A stretch of 64,000 bases of DNA from an uncultured Sphingomonadales bacterium (GCA_903821605.1 CAIJLZ010000004.1:330349-394348), one strand, 5' to 3'. Shown: positions 16,370-25,065, numbered from the stretch's first letter. Notes: generated by a model from the letters alone, not told the origin. Program-made: numbers and translations.

Positions 16370-18055
16370 TCAGCGCCCCTGATGCCGCCAGCGGTGGACG
16401 ACGCGGTTGAGGATTTCCGCCTCGCCACCCTGATCGCGCCACAGGCTGGCAAAGCTCGGGTCGCCCGATGCTGGGCGCTTTTCCGCCGCCAGCGTGTCGA
16501 GCGCGACCCGCATCGGGATGGCGACGCCCTCGCCGCAGATGACACATTCGCGGTTGCGCAGCGCGGGGATCGAATCGAGAAAGCCGCGCGCGCCTTCGGG
16601 CATAGCGGCGCGCACCATGGCCTGGTCGCGGTCGTTGTTGAGGCGCATCGCGATGATCGTGCCGCACTGGGATAGCACGCCTTCGGCCAGATCGCTTGGC
16701 CGCTGGGTGATAAGGCCCAGCGAGACGCCGTATTTACGGCCCTCCTTGGCGATCCGTTCCAGCACCTTGCGCACCGCGCTGTCGCCGGTCACGCGGTCGG
16801 ACGGGATATAGCGGTGCGCCTCTTCGCAGACCAATAGGATCGGCCGCTGCGGCTCGTTGCGCGACCAGATGGCATAGTCGAACACCAAGCGGCTCAGCAC
16901 CGACACCACGGTCGAGGTGATGTTGGACGGCACCGATGACACGTCGATGATCGAAATCGGTCGACCCTCGCCCGGCATGCGGAAAATCTTGGCGATAAAG
17001 TCCGCCATGGTGTCCGACACCAACATGCCTGAAAACATGAAATTATAGCGCGGATCGGCCCGGATCTCGTCGATCTTGTTCTTGAGTCGCATATAGGGCG
17101 TGCTGTCGCCCGCGCGGTCCATCTTGCCCATTTCCTGCTGGATGATGTTGGTTAGGTCGGACAGCAAATAGGGCACCGGGCTGTCCACCGTCAGGCGCGG
17201 AATTTCCGAACCGAGCCGGTTCTTGGCGCGCGCGGCGAGCAGGCATTTGGCGAGAATGTCGCCATCGCGCTGGCGTTCCGCCCCATCCGAGGTGATGAAC
17301 ACCTCGCAATGCTCCTCGAAATTCATCATCCAATAGGGCAGCGCGAGATTGTTAACGTCGAACAGCGCGCCGACATTTTTGAACGCGGCGGAATATTCGC
17401 CATGCGGATCGATCATCACGATATGGCCATTGGGGGCCATGGCGCAGATTTTGTGCAGGATCAACGCGGCCGCCGTTGACTTGCCGGTGCCGGTCGAGCC
17501 GAGCAACGCGAAGTGGCGGCCGAGCAGGCCATCGAGATAGATTGAGCCGCGAATATCTTCGGTCGGGTAAATGGTGCCCACCTCGAAATGCGGGCGGCTG
17601 TCGGCGGCGAAGACCTGTTGCATCTCGGGCGCGCTGACCGGGCAGATGGCCGTGCCGGGGGTCGGGTAGCGGGTCACACCGCGCCGGAAGTGGCGCATCT
17701 GGTGGGTCAATTGATCGTCGTCACCTTCGCCCAAAAAGTCGAGCGTGGCGACAATCCGGTCGCCATCCGCGCCTTGCAGGGCAAGGGTGCGGATGCTGGC
17801 GATCAGCCACATCCGGCTGACCCGAACCTTGACAAAGCCACCGATCTGCCCGGCCATGGCAACGCAATTGTCGGCGTGATCGGCCAGTTGCCCGAGAATC
17901 GCGGCGTCGAACACGGCCTGCGCGTTGGAACCGGCAATCTCGAATATATGCCCGATTGCGATCAGCGCGTCATTCTGCGGCAGTTGCGGCGAGAAGCTAA
18001 CCGGCTCGGCGATGTCGCGTTCGTCCGCCACATATGGCGTGCCCAGAATGTCCAT
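16370..18055 (-). CDS. HerA-like DUF87 ATPase (FtsK/HerA translocase family)
   Basis: 561 residues. N-terminal HerA-type beta-barrel-like region (FEIAGSNAQAVFD, AMAGQIGGFVKVRV), then the motor domain with Walker A GSTGTGKST, Walker B PILLVCEEAHRY, and the downstream motifs GLITQRPSDLAEGVLSQCG and MRLNNDRDQ. HerA ATPases are hexameric DNA translocases acting in end resection (with NurA) in archaea, and are found in various bacterial defence and maintenance systems. No NurA-like or Sir2-like nuclease gene is adjacent, so a housekeeping role as in other alphaproteobacteria is more likely. The ATG at 18055 was preferred; the open frame upstream has no family similarity. Confidence 0.88.
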   Translation of the reverse strand: MDILGTPYVADERDIAEPVSFSPQLPQNDALIAIGHIFEIAGSNAQAVFDAAILGQLADHADNCVAMAGQIGGFVKVRVSRMWLIASIRTLALQGADGDRIVATLDFLGEGDDDQLTHQMRHFRRGVTRYPTPGTAICPVSAPEMQQVFAADSRPHFEVGTIYPTEDIRGSIYLDGLLGRHFALLGSTGTGKSTAAALILHKICAMAPNGHIVMIDPHGEYSAAFKNVGALFDVNNLALPYWMMNFEEHCEVFITSDGAERQRDGDILAKCLLAARAKNRLGSEIPRLTVDSPVPYLLSDLTNIIQQEMGKMDRAGDSTPYMRLKNKIDEIRADPRYNFMFSGMLVSDTMADFIAKIFRMPGEGRPISIIDVSSVPSNITSTVVSVLSRLVFDYAIWSRNEPQRPILLVCEEAHRYIPSDRVTGDSAVRKVLERIAKEGRKYGVSLGLITQRPSDLAEGVLSQCGTIIAMRLNNDRDQAMVRAAMPEGARGFLDSIPALRNRECVICGEGVAIPMRVALDTLAAEKRPASGDPSFASLWRDQGGEAEILNRVVHRWRHQGR

Positions 18056-18119
18056 CCATCGTGTCCCTGTTGATTGTGCCCGGGACCGGCGTAAAGCGAA
18101 AAACTTAAAAGATGATTTA

Positions 18120-18563
18120 TTATGTGTGCCAGCGGGCGGCGGCTTGATCATCGCTGTCGCGGGCATCGACCCATTCACGCCGACCATCGGCAAAGCGTTC
18201 CCGCTTCCAGAATGGCGCGCCCGTCTTGAGCCGGTCGATCAGAAAGGCGCACGCCTCCAGCGCCGCGGCGCGATGGGGCGAGGCCGTGCCGACGAGGACA
18301 ATCCGCTCGCCGACCTGCATCGGCCCGACGCGGTGGACGATCACGACGCCCGCCAGCGGCCAGCGGGCGCAGGCCTCCTCCGCCAATTGGGTAAGCGCCG
18401 CCTCGGTCATCCCGGGATAATGTTCGAGTTCAAGTTCAACCAAGCCGCCATCGCCGCGCACCAGTCCGGTGAAGCTGGCGACCGCGCCGCCGCCAAGGGC
18501 CTCCAGCGCGGCGAGCTCGACGCCGGGATCAAAGGGATCGGGCTGGACCCGGACCACCCTCAT
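18120..18563 (-). CDS. moaE: Molybdopterin synthase catalytic subunit MoaE
   Basis: 147 residues, normal for MoaE. It converts cyclic pyranopterin phosphate to molybdopterin using sulfur from MoaD. Family motifs: SFTGLVRG, LELEHYPGMTE, VVIVHRVGPMQVGE with the conserved His-Arg-Gly-type loop, and the Lys-bearing stretch APFWKRE near the C-terminus. The ATG at 18563 overlaps the MoaD stop by four bases (ATGA). Cofactor for molybdoenzymes; no such enzyme is encoded in the window. Confidence 0.95.
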   Translation of the reverse strand: MRVVRVQPDPFDPGVELAALEALGGGAVASFTGLVRGDGGLVELELEHYPGMTEAALTQLAEEACARWPLAGVVIVHRVGPMQVGERIVLVGTASPHRAAALEACAFLIDRLKTGAPFWKRERFADGRREWVDARDSDDQAAARWHT

Positions 18564-18829
18564 CCGCCGGTCACCGGGGGGAAAATGGCGAGTTCGGTTG
18601 CATCGCCGATCAGCGTGTCGAGCGGCACAAAGCGTTGATCCAGCGCGGCGCGCAACTTGCCGGGCGTGGCGAAGGCCGCCGCATGGCCGGGACTGCTCCC
18701 GGCGTGATGTGACAATAAGTCGGCAATGGTCATGTCGCGATAATGGCCGTCGACCTGCTCGCTCCGGCGGCCGATCCGCTCGGCCACCCAAGCGAAATAG
18801 AAGATGTCGAGCATGTGATTGGCGGGCAT
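18560..18829 (-). CDS. moaD: Molybdopterin synthase sulfur carrier subunit MoaD
   Basis: 89 residues with a ubiquitin-like fold and the required C-terminal Gly-Gly (PPVTGG), which is adenylated and thiocarboxylated. Typical N-terminal strand MLDIFYFAWVAERIG. The ATG at 18829 is favoured because AAGG lies eight bases before it; a second in-frame ATG at 18814 lacks a ribosome binding site. It lies 11 bases behind pgsA and overlaps moaE. Confidence 0.92.
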   Translation of the reverse strand: MPANHMLDIFYFAWVAERIGRRSEQVDGHYRDMTIADLLSHHAGSSPGHAAAFATPGKLRAALDQRFVPLDTLIGDATELAIFPPVTGG

Positions 18830-18840
18830 TGGTAAGGCCT

Positions 18841-19410
18841 TCAATCCATGTGCTTCAGGCCGACCCGCAGATAATCCCAGCCGGTCACCAATGTCAGCGC
18901 CGCCGCCGCCCATAGCGTGGCAAGCCCGACCTCCTTGATCCAGTGCTGATCGGGCAGGCCACCGGCGAGGATCAATGCGCCCAGTGCGATCAATTGGAAG
19001 GTCGTCTTCCACTTGGCGAGGCGGGACACGGGGATCGAGACGCGCAACCCGGCGAGAAACTCCCGCAGGCCGGATACCGCGATTTCGCGAATCAGGATGA
19101 TCAGCGCGGCGACAAGATGCGCGCCGATGATCGAGGCTGGTTCGTGACGGGTGCCCACCAGCATCAAAATCACGGCGGCAACCATGATCTTGTCGGCAAT
19201 CGGATCGAGAAAAATACCCAGCTTGGACACGGTGCCGCGCGCCCGGGCGACATAGCCGTCGAAATAATCGGTGAGGCCCATCAGGCAATAGAGGCCGAAG
19301 CCAAGCAAATAGCCGAACTCCCAGCCCGGCTGCCACAGCAGGCCGACCAGCAGCGGAACCGCCAGGATACGCGAAAGCGTGAGGATATTTGGCAGGCTAA
19401 GCACGATCAT
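18841..19410 (-). CDS. pgsA: CDP-diacylglycerol-glycerol-3-phosphate 3-phosphatidyltransferase
   Basis: 189 residues, an inner-membrane enzyme that makes phosphatidylglycerophosphate, the precursor of phosphatidylglycerol and cardiolipin. It has the N-terminal signature LPNILTLSRI and the CDP-alcohol phosphotransferase motif D-x2-D-G-x2-A-R-x8-G-x3-D-x3-D (TDYFDGYVARARG, then LGIFLDPIADK). Several hydrophobic segments follow. The ATG at 19410 fits the family N-terminus; another in-frame ATG lies 30 bases upstream. It starts a run with moaD and moaE and is divergent from the phosphate-binding-protein gene. Confidence 0.93.
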   Translation of the reverse strand: MIVLSLPNILTLSRILAVPLLVGLLWQPGWEFGYLLGFGLYCLMGLTDYFDGYVARARGTVSKLGIFLDPIADKIMVAAVILMLVGTRHEPASIIGAHLVAALIILIREIAVSGLREFLAGLRVSIPVSRLAKWKTTFQLIALGALILAGGLPDQHWIKEVGLATLWAAAALTLVTGWDYLRVGLKHMD

Positions 19411-19470
19411 TGCTATCGGCGATCTATCGCCCGAGTGCAAGCCCGTGTGGCGCTGCGGCCACAGTGCGCG

Positions 19471-19500
19471 CTGTCACATAACTGTCATCTAACTGTCATC
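19471..19500 (+). promoter_or_regulatory. PHO box: three CTGTCA repeats at 11-base spacing
   Basis: CTGTCA occurs at 19471-19476, 19482-19487 and 19493-19498, always with an 11-base period and A/T-rich spacers. This matches the PhoB binding site (7-base direct repeats with 4-base spacers); three units make two overlapping boxes. It lies 85 bases before the GTG of the phosphate-binding-protein gene. Confidence 0.9.
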
Positions 19501-19584
19501 GAAGCTGCACGAACCAAGCCTAGTGCGACTCCCGAAGCCAAGGGTCGGATCGGCCCGCGGTGCCCAACAGGGAAAGGGAATATC

Positions 19585-20616
19585 GTGAAGAAGTTTGCCA
19601 GTGCGTTGCTGATGGTCGGTGTGGCGGTTGCCGCTCAGCCGGCATTTGCCCGCAACAACATTCGCATTGTCGGTTCGTCGACTGTCTATCCGTTCACCAA
19701 GGCGGTGTCCGAGCGCTTCAATCAGGCCAACCCGCGCCTCCCGGCCCCGATCGTCGAATCGACCGGCACCGGCGCTGGCATGAAGCTGTTCTGCGCTGGC
19801 GTTGGCGCGAACTTCCCTGACATTGAAAACGCGTCGCGCCGCATGAAGGCGTCGGAAGCCAAGCAGTGCGCCGCCAATGGCGTGACGTCGGTCACCGAAA
19901 TTCAGGTGGGTCTCGACGGTCTCGCGCTGGCCACCGCCAAGAATTCGCCGCTGACCGGTGTCAGCCTGCGCGACGTCTATATGGCGATTGCCAAGGCCCC
20001 GTTCGGCAAGCCGAACACGGCCAAGACCTGGAAGGACGTTAACCCGAAGCTGCCGGCGATCGCGATTCGCGTCTATGGCCCGCCGACGACCTCGGGCACG
20101 CGCTCGTCGCTTGAAGACCTGTTCATGGAACCGGTCTGCGCCTCGAACGCTGGTGTTGCGGCGCTCAAGAAGAGCAACGAAGCCAAGTATAACGCGATCT
20201 GTAAGGGTGTGCGTGAAGATGGCGCCTATATCAACGCTGGCGAGAACGACAATCTGATCGTGCAGAAGCTGGAAGCCAATGCCGGCACCGTCGGCCTGTT
20301 CGGCTATTCCTATCTCGAAGAAAATGCCTCGAAGTTGAAGGGCGTGTCGATCAACGGCGTCGCACCGACCTATGAGACGATTTCGAGCTTCAAATATCCG
20401 GGTGCCCGTGCGCTCTACATCTACGTCAAGAACGCGCATGCGCAGGCCATTCCGGGCGTGCGTCAGTTCATCGCTGGCTATGTGAACGAAGCTGCGTGGG
20501 GCCCGCAGGGCTATCTCGTCCGCTACGGTCTGGTGGCATCGCCCGCCAATGTCCGCGCCGCCGCCGCGAAAACCGCGACCACGCTGACGCCGCTCAACTT
20601 CGGCGTTCTCAAGTAA
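19585..20616 (+). CDS. pstS: PstS-type phosphate-binding periplasmic protein
   Basis: 343 residues. A Sec signal peptide ends at QPAFA-R, so the protein is periplasmic. The mature N-terminus IRIVGSSTVYPFTKAVSE and the later PPTTSGTRSSLEDLF are phosphate-contacting motifs of the PstS family; AGENDNLIVQKLEANAGTVG is also typical. The GTG at 19585 is preceded by GGGAAAGGGA and gives a normal signal peptide; the longer frame runs back through the PHO box and is not credible. It is transcribed with the phosphate porin 22 bases downstream. The permease and ATPase genes pstCAB are not in the window. Confidence 0.92.
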   Translation: MKKFASALLMVGVAVAAQPAFARNNIRIVGSSTVYPFTKAVSERFNQANPRLPAPIVESTGTGAGMKLFCAGVGANFPDIENASRRMKASEAKQCAANGVTSVTEIQVGLDGLALATAKNSPLTGVSLRDVYMAIAKAPFGKPNTAKTWKDVNPKLPAIAIRVYGPPTTSGTRSSLEDLFMEPVCASNAGVAALKKSNEAKYNAICKGVREDGAYINAGENDNLIVQKLEANAGTVGLFGYSYLEENASKLKGVSINGVAPTYETISSFKYPGARALYIYVKNAHAQAIPGVRQFIAGYVNEAAWGPQGYLVRYGLVASPANVRAAAAKTATTLTPLNFGVLK

Positions 20617-20638
20617 AAATATCCAAAGGGGAAAACAC

Positions 20639-22240
20639 GTGAAGATCAATCACATTCACCTGATGCTGGGGGCCAGCCTTGCTGCCCTCGCCATGCCGGT
20701 CGCCGCCATGGCGCAGGACACCAACGCCGCCGCCGCGCAGCCGGAAGTCACCAGCGATGTCGTGCCGGATACGGACATCGATGCTGCCAAAAATGCCGAC
20801 GCGTTGCTGATGGCGGCGCAGGTTGAGGCGCTGCAGGCTCAGATTAACGAACTGAAGAAGTCGATGACTGTCGCCAATCCGACTTGGAAGGGCGCGCCGC
20901 AGTGGGTCGATAAGGACGCGGGTTGGAGCTTCAAGCTTCGTGGCCGCTTCATGTACGACACGGCCTATATCTCGAACCCGGACAATTATGACGGTGCCTC
21001 GGGCAGCAAGGCGCTTGGCTTTGACAGCCGCGTTCGCCGCATGCGGATCGGTGTTGAAGGCGCGATGCCGGGTGGCTTCGGCTACAAGGCGGAAGTCGAT
21101 TTCGCCAACGGTTCGGTTGGTTTTGGTGACGTGGTCATGAGCTACGCCCCGGCTGGCAAGCCTTGGTCGGTCACCATCGGTAACCAGGAATCGCTGGACG
21201 GTCTCGAACAGATGACGTCGTCGCGCTACAGCTCGTTCATCGAGCGCGCCGCGTTCAACGACGCATTCATCGACACGCGTCGCCTCGGTATCGTGTTCGG
21301 TCTGAAGAACAACGCGAACACCCTGCGTTTTGATACCGGCCTGTTCGCCGCCCACTCGATCGACAGCACGACCGATAACGATGGCTGGATCGGTGCCGCT
21401 CGTCTCGTCTATGCGCCGATGGCGCTCGGCGGTCAGCTGCACTTCGGCCTGAACTATCAGCACCGTGAGTTCTCGGGTAACCTGACCAACGGCACCACCA
21501 CGACATCAGGCACTAGCAGTGCATCAGGTGCGCCGTCGAATAACCAGCTGGTCAAATATCGCGCGCGTCCGCAGTTGCAGACGACCGGCGAACGCTTCGT
21601 CGACACCGGTGATTTTGCCGCCAAGAGCGATGATGTGTTCGGTGCTGAATTCGTTGGCATCTTCAAGTCGTTGCACGTTGTAGCGGAAGGTCAGATGGTT
21701 AAGACCAACGCGTACAAGAGCGGTGAAGTGAACACGGGTCTTGATACCTACTTCCCGAGCAGCACCCCAAATGTTTCTGCTTATGCCCCGTCCGACGATC
21801 CCACCTTCTGGGGCGGCTATGTCGAAGTCGGCTACTTCCTGACCGGCGAAACGCGCGGTTACAAGAACGGCCTGTTTGATCGCACCAAGGTGCTCAAGCC
21901 GTTCGATCAGGGTGGCTGGGGTGCGTTGCAGATCAATGCACGCCTCGACTATCTCGATCTCGACTCGAAGAAGCTGAAGCGCGGTTGCACGCAGAACTTC
22001 ACTTCGTCGACGCCGTGCACGCTCGCCAACAACCTGTCGAAGGGTGGCATCCAGATCGGCTATCAGACCAGCCTCGTGTGGTCGCCGATGGATTACTTCC
22101 GCTTCACGCTGCAGTATATCCACCTCAACGTGGAAGGTGGCCCGAAGCAGTCGTTGGTCAACCCGACCTCGACCGAGGCGTTGGACAAGCGCTCCTTCTC
22201 GGTCGACTCGATGGCCCTGCGCGCGGCCTTCGATTTCTAA
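20639..22240 (+). CDS. OprO/OprP-like phosphate-selective porin
   Basis: 533 residues, an outer-membrane beta-barrel for phosphate entry. Signal peptide ends near VAAMA-Q. A short coiled coil (VEALQAQINELKKSM) follows, as in OprP-type trimeric porins. The barrel shows RGRFMYDTAY, SRVRRMRIGVEGAMPGGFG, KAEVDFANGSV and LTGETRGYKNGLFDR, motifs of the phosphate-selective porin family, and ends with the barrel-closing Phe (MALRAAFDF). Start is GTG behind AAAGGGGAA. It is expected to be induced with the PstS gene by PhoB under phosphate limitation. Codon use (many CGT, GGT) suggests high expression. Confidence 0.9.
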   Translation: MKINHIHLMLGASLAALAMPVAAMAQDTNAAAAQPEVTSDVVPDTDIDAAKNADALLMAAQVEALQAQINELKKSMTVANPTWKGAPQWVDKDAGWSFKLRGRFMYDTAYISNPDNYDGASGSKALGFDSRVRRMRIGVEGAMPGGFGYKAEVDFANGSVGFGDVVMSYAPAGKPWSVTIGNQESLDGLEQMTSSRYSSFIERAAFNDAFIDTRRLGIVFGLKNNANTLRFDTGLFAAHSIDSTTDNDGWIGAARLVYAPMALGGQLHFGLNYQHREFSGNLTNGTTTTSGTSSASGAPSNNQLVKYRARPQLQTTGERFVDTGDFAAKSDDVFGAEFVGIFKSLHVVAEGQMVKTNAYKSGEVNTGLDTYFPSSTPNVSAYAPSDDPTFWGGYVEVGYFLTGETRGYKNGLFDRTKVLKPFDQGGWGALQINARLDYLDLDSKKLKRGCTQNFTSSTPCTLANNLSKGGIQIGYQTSLVWSPMDYFRFTLQYIHLNVEGGPKQSLVNPTSTEALDKRSFSVDSMALRAAFDF

Positions 22241-22248
22241 CCCCCGGC

Positions 22249-22278
22249 GGGCAACGCGGACCCTCCCCCGCGTTGCCC
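22249..22278 (+). other. Perfect 11-base-stem hairpin after the porin gene
   Basis: GGGCAACGCGG (22249-22259) pairs perfectly with CCGCGTTGCCC (22268-22278), eight-base loop, no T-run. It begins eight bases after the porin stop and may stabilise the 3' end of a highly expressed message. Confidence 0.6.
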
Positions 22279-22307
22279 CCAAGGCGCAACATGGTCGCGT
22301 CACATTG

Positions 22308-22341
22308 GCGGTCGCCCCAGTTCGGGGCGGCCGCTTTTTTT
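22308..22341 (+). terminator. Rho-independent terminator of the pstS-porin operon
   Basis: Stem GCGGTCGCCCC (22308-22318) with GGGGCGGCCGC (22324-22334), one wobble pair, five-base loop, followed by seven T. Confidence 0.85.
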
Positions 22342-22724
22342 GGGCTAGGGAGCAGTTGGGTGTGATGAGTTGGGGAATCTGTGCGCTTTGATAGGCAGCA
22401 CCAATATTTGCCCGTAGTAAAATATTTTATGCATATATGATATATTAAATAATTAAATTGCAGTGTTTCATGGGGGTATGTCATGCAAAACTCATTTATC
22501 TATAGAATATAGATTTTACTTTTTTGATCTATTGGGGAAAATTTTGATAAATAATATTATAATATACGGATAAAATACCGAATATGTTAAAATATGGATG
22601 AAAGTGTGAGAAGTTTCGTTGTTGACGATCGCTGCCCTAATGTGTCGATATAGTGTGCCGCCGGGCGCAAGTGGCACAAGTTGCTCTAGAGGCGAAGTGG
22701 TCACGATGGCGGACCTTGTCTGCT
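22342..22724. other. AT-rich stretch without recognisable gene
   Basis: About 380 bases, strikingly AT-rich between 22410 and 22610 compared with the GC-rich DNA to its left. A 62-codon minus-strand frame (22516-22704) is present, but its hydrophobic, isoleucine-rich product resembles nothing I know and it is probably chance. The change in composition marks the start of the accessory region. Confidence 0.4.
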
Positions 22725-23140
22725 ACGTATATCGGCGTTGATCGCCTATTGGATAATACCGCTATGCAGGCAGCAGCTCTCGATGGGACGATCGAGCAGA
22801 TGATCGCATGATATCCCGCGTCGGCCGGTGATTTTTTCTATATCCCTGCCGGCATGGTGCAGCAGGTATTAGCCTGATTGAAATCCAGCAAAATAGCGAT
22901 ATCATCTATCGTCTGTTTGATTATGGGCGGGCACGCGAATTGCATCTCGATGTCGGGTTAGTCTTGGCTATACGCGATAAGGGGGCTGCCGCCCACCGCT
23001 TGCGCTTGCCAGAATCGGGATGCGTCCAATTAGTCGACGGGCCACATTTCCGGCTTGATCGACTAGAGGGCCCATTATGTGATGAGTTCGCGGCGTATTC
23101 TGAGGGTCGACCGTTTCTGGTTATACCTTTGAGCGGCTAA
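22725..23140 (+). pseudogene. manA: Decayed mannose-6-phosphate isomerase (ManA, type I) remnant
   Basis: Two frames together read like the C-terminal half of a type I phosphomannose isomerase. Frame one gives MQAAALDGTIEQMIA, then a stop (TGA at 22809-22811, where the family usually has Trp), then AGDFFYIPAGMVQQ. After a deletion of about six codons the frame changes and gives SLIEIQQNSDIIYRLFDYG, GRARELHLD and VQLVDGPHFRLDRL down to the stop at 23140. These are the zinc- and sugar-binding core motifs of ManA. The N-terminal half was not found upstream, so the gene is truncated, frameshifted and carries a nonsense codon. ManA supplies mannose-6-phosphate for polysaccharide synthesis, which fits the neighbouring capsule locus. 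Confidence 0.8.
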
Positions 23141-23718
23141 TTATTGGTTGCCGGCCAGTCTGTCATGTTAGGAAGTTGTACGTTTGTTTGTTCTTCTTTT
23201 GAGATAACTACTGAAGCATGCACGCAATATATTGTCGTTCATGCCACATAATTTTGCGTTAAGATCATATGCCATTGGAAATAATGACATGATGATTCAT
23301 CGTTTTAATTAAATATTTTTAGTATTATTCGTTTTGGCGGACTGTACTTGAAATTACGACCGCCAGTTGTCGTATTTTCTTATGGGTCTATACAGTCCGC
23401 CGCTTTCGACCTGAATGGCGCCTCGCACCATCCCGAGTATCAGTAAAAATCTTTGTTTGCCCCGCTCTCATTTCAATCATCCGCCAGGAGCGCTGCGATC
23501 CGCCCATATCCCTTAACGCATCCAAGGCGACCCCCAGAACACGCTTAATTCTCGGCTGAACGATTTGCCTGACTCTGCGACGCAGGCGCTCGGATCGCCG
23601 GCCTAACCCCAATCCGGCTAAATGAACTGCTGTCGTGGAACTCGGGGTCCGTGCAGGGCTCTGATCTCGTCAAAATAAAATATCTCTCAAGTCATAAACC
23701 GTGACCATCAACGAATTC
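23141..23718. other. Gene-poor region between manA remnant and capsule locus
   Basis: AT-rich up to about 23340. A 74-codon minus-strand frame (23388-23612) is arginine-rich (RRSERLRRRVRQ) and not recognised; it may be a fragment of a lost gene. No promoter or RNA gene was identified. Confidence 0.35.
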
Positions 23719-23744
23719 ATAAAAAAGCCAATTTAAATTGGCTT
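23719..23744 (-). terminator. Rho-independent terminator at the end of the capsule locus
   Basis: On the minus strand, a perfect 10-base inverted repeat AAGCCAATTT / AAATTGGCTT (23725-23744) is followed directly by a T-run. It begins five bases after the stop of the last glycosyltransferase gene. Confidence 0.8.
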
Positions 23745-23748
23745 GAGA

Positions 23749-25065
23749 TCAGCTCCGACGGCCTAAAGGCGGGGTGTGTTCCAAAAAGGCCAATAGGTCA
23801 GTGTAGTAAGAAGTCTCCGTCAAGTCATGTGCGATACGTGGGCGTTCGCATAGTCCTACGGGAGGAGTAGAAAGAATGGCGTATTCCCAAGCTTCATCAT
23901 TGTCGCAGGGTAGGTAAATTGTATTGTCGTTGCCCACTTCACGGTGGGCAGGAATATCCGATGCGATCGTTGGAACACCCATGGCGTTGCCCTCTAGCAC
24001 TGGCAGGCCGAATCCTTCGGTAAATGTTGGGCACAACATACCTGCTGCTCCCAACACCAGCGCGGCAAGAGCAGGGCTGGACAGGCCCGAGACAACATGT
24101 ACACGACGATACAAGCTAGGCCGCGCCGCCAGCGGTGCCAGAATACGATCGGAATCGAAACCGCGCGAGCCGACAATGACCAGATGGGGGGCCTGTGTAT
24201 CCATGCGGTCTATTATGCGTTCCCAGACGCGGATGAGCAGTTCCTGGTTTTTGCGTGGTTCAATTGTCGAGACGACGACGAAATAATGTACATCGGCAAG
24301 ATCCGGCAGACTAGTGCTAGCATGGAAGAAGGCTGACGGCAGGGGCAGGGCACGCACCATTCCAGGCAACTGAACCTGTTCTAGCCGCGCCATGGCACTG
24401 TCCACGCTCTTGCGCGAAAATTCGCTATTAAAGATCAGGCAATCGGCATAGCGAGCCGCGGTTTGGATCATGCGAGCATGGTGCGCTTCGGCACCCGATG
24501 GGACGAGGTGAGGATATTCAAGAGGTATCGCATCGTGCAGCATTATCGCGCAGGTAATATCCTGCCGCTTGGCGAGCCATTCATGAAAAATTGGCACCGC
24601 AAGACCGATCTGGCCGATGTTAAGGTAAGCTGCACCCTGCGGCACAGCCTGAATCGCGCTTTCACCCAGCGGAATTCCTGTCGATTGCAGCTGGGCGAGG
24701 AGCCGGACTGCCTTGCGCGCGAAAGAGAGGGGGGGGGGCTGTAGAACCCTGGCCGAATCCAATTCGGGCGGGACGGCATCGAAGGATACGCGCATTTGCT
24801 CAATTAGGCCGCATAGCCGTGCGTCGTGTTTTATATCCGTATCTTCGGCCCAGAGGTGTTGCAGATGGGCCAGCCAGCGCCGGACGATCCTCGCCGGGAA
24901 GGCCCGAACTCCCCATGGAGTCGGCAAGATACCGAGATTTGGGCTCGCGTCGTCGTCGAACACATGGCGCGCCATGGCCAGATCCACCCGGTCGACGCCG
25001 CGCGGAGTATAGAAGATTGGCCCGATGAAAAGGCGGGCCAAGTCATAGGCGATGACGCGCGGCAC
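23749..25065 (-). CDS. GT4-family glycosyltransferase (capsule locus), with poly-C tract
   Basis: 438 residues. The C-terminal half is a GT-B nucleotide-sugar binding domain: FVVVSTIEPRKNQELLIRVW, HLVIVGSRGFDSD and the EX7E-type motif PTFTEGFGLPVLEGNAMG, characteristic of retaining GT4 enzymes. The N-terminal acceptor half is less conserved (DYLARLF-like start, IMLHDAIPLEYPH). It would add a sugar to the exported polysaccharide in the cytoplasm; donor and acceptor are unknown. Start is GTG with GGAGA seven bases before. A run of ten C in the coding strand (24729-24738) encodes Pro-Pro-Pro in an otherwise unremarkable region; the frame is intact at this length. Last gene of the minus-strand locus. 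Confidence 0.85.
   Translation of the reverse strand: MPRVIAYDLARLFIGPIFYTPRGVDRVDLAMARHVFDDDASPNLGILPTPWGVRAFPARIVRRWLAHLQHLWAEDTDIKHDARLCGLIEQMRVSFDAVPPELDSARVLQPPPLSFARKAVRLLAQLQSTGIPLGESAIQAVPQGAAYLNIGQIGLAVPIFHEWLAKRQDITCAIMLHDAIPLEYPHLVPSGAEAHHARMIQTAARYADCLIFNSEFSRKSVDSAMARLEQVQLPGMVRALPLPSAFFHASTSLPDLADVHYFVVVSTIEPRKNQELLIRVWERIIDRMDTQAPHLVIVGSRGFDSDRILAPLAARPSLYRRVHVVSGLSSPALAALVLGAAGMLCPTFTEGFGLPVLEGNAMGVPTIASDIPAHREVGNDNTIYLPCDNDEAWEYAILSTPPVGLCERPRIAHDLTETSYYTDLLAFLEHTPPLGRRS
24729..24738 (-). repeat. Homopolymer of ten C (coding strand) inside the glycosyltransferase gene
   Basis: Ten consecutive G on the plus strand. Loss or gain of one base by slippage would shift the frame of the glycosyltransferase at about codon 110. 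Confidence 0.9.

Noticed and set aside
19489..20649. 386-codon open frame antisense to the PstS-type gene
   Set aside because: Shadow frame covering a PHO-box promoter and an obvious signal-peptide protein on the other strand.
22516..22704. 62-codon minus-strand frame in the AT-rich region
   Set aside because: Composition follows the AT-rich DNA; no similarity or ribosome binding site, and it borders decayed DNA.
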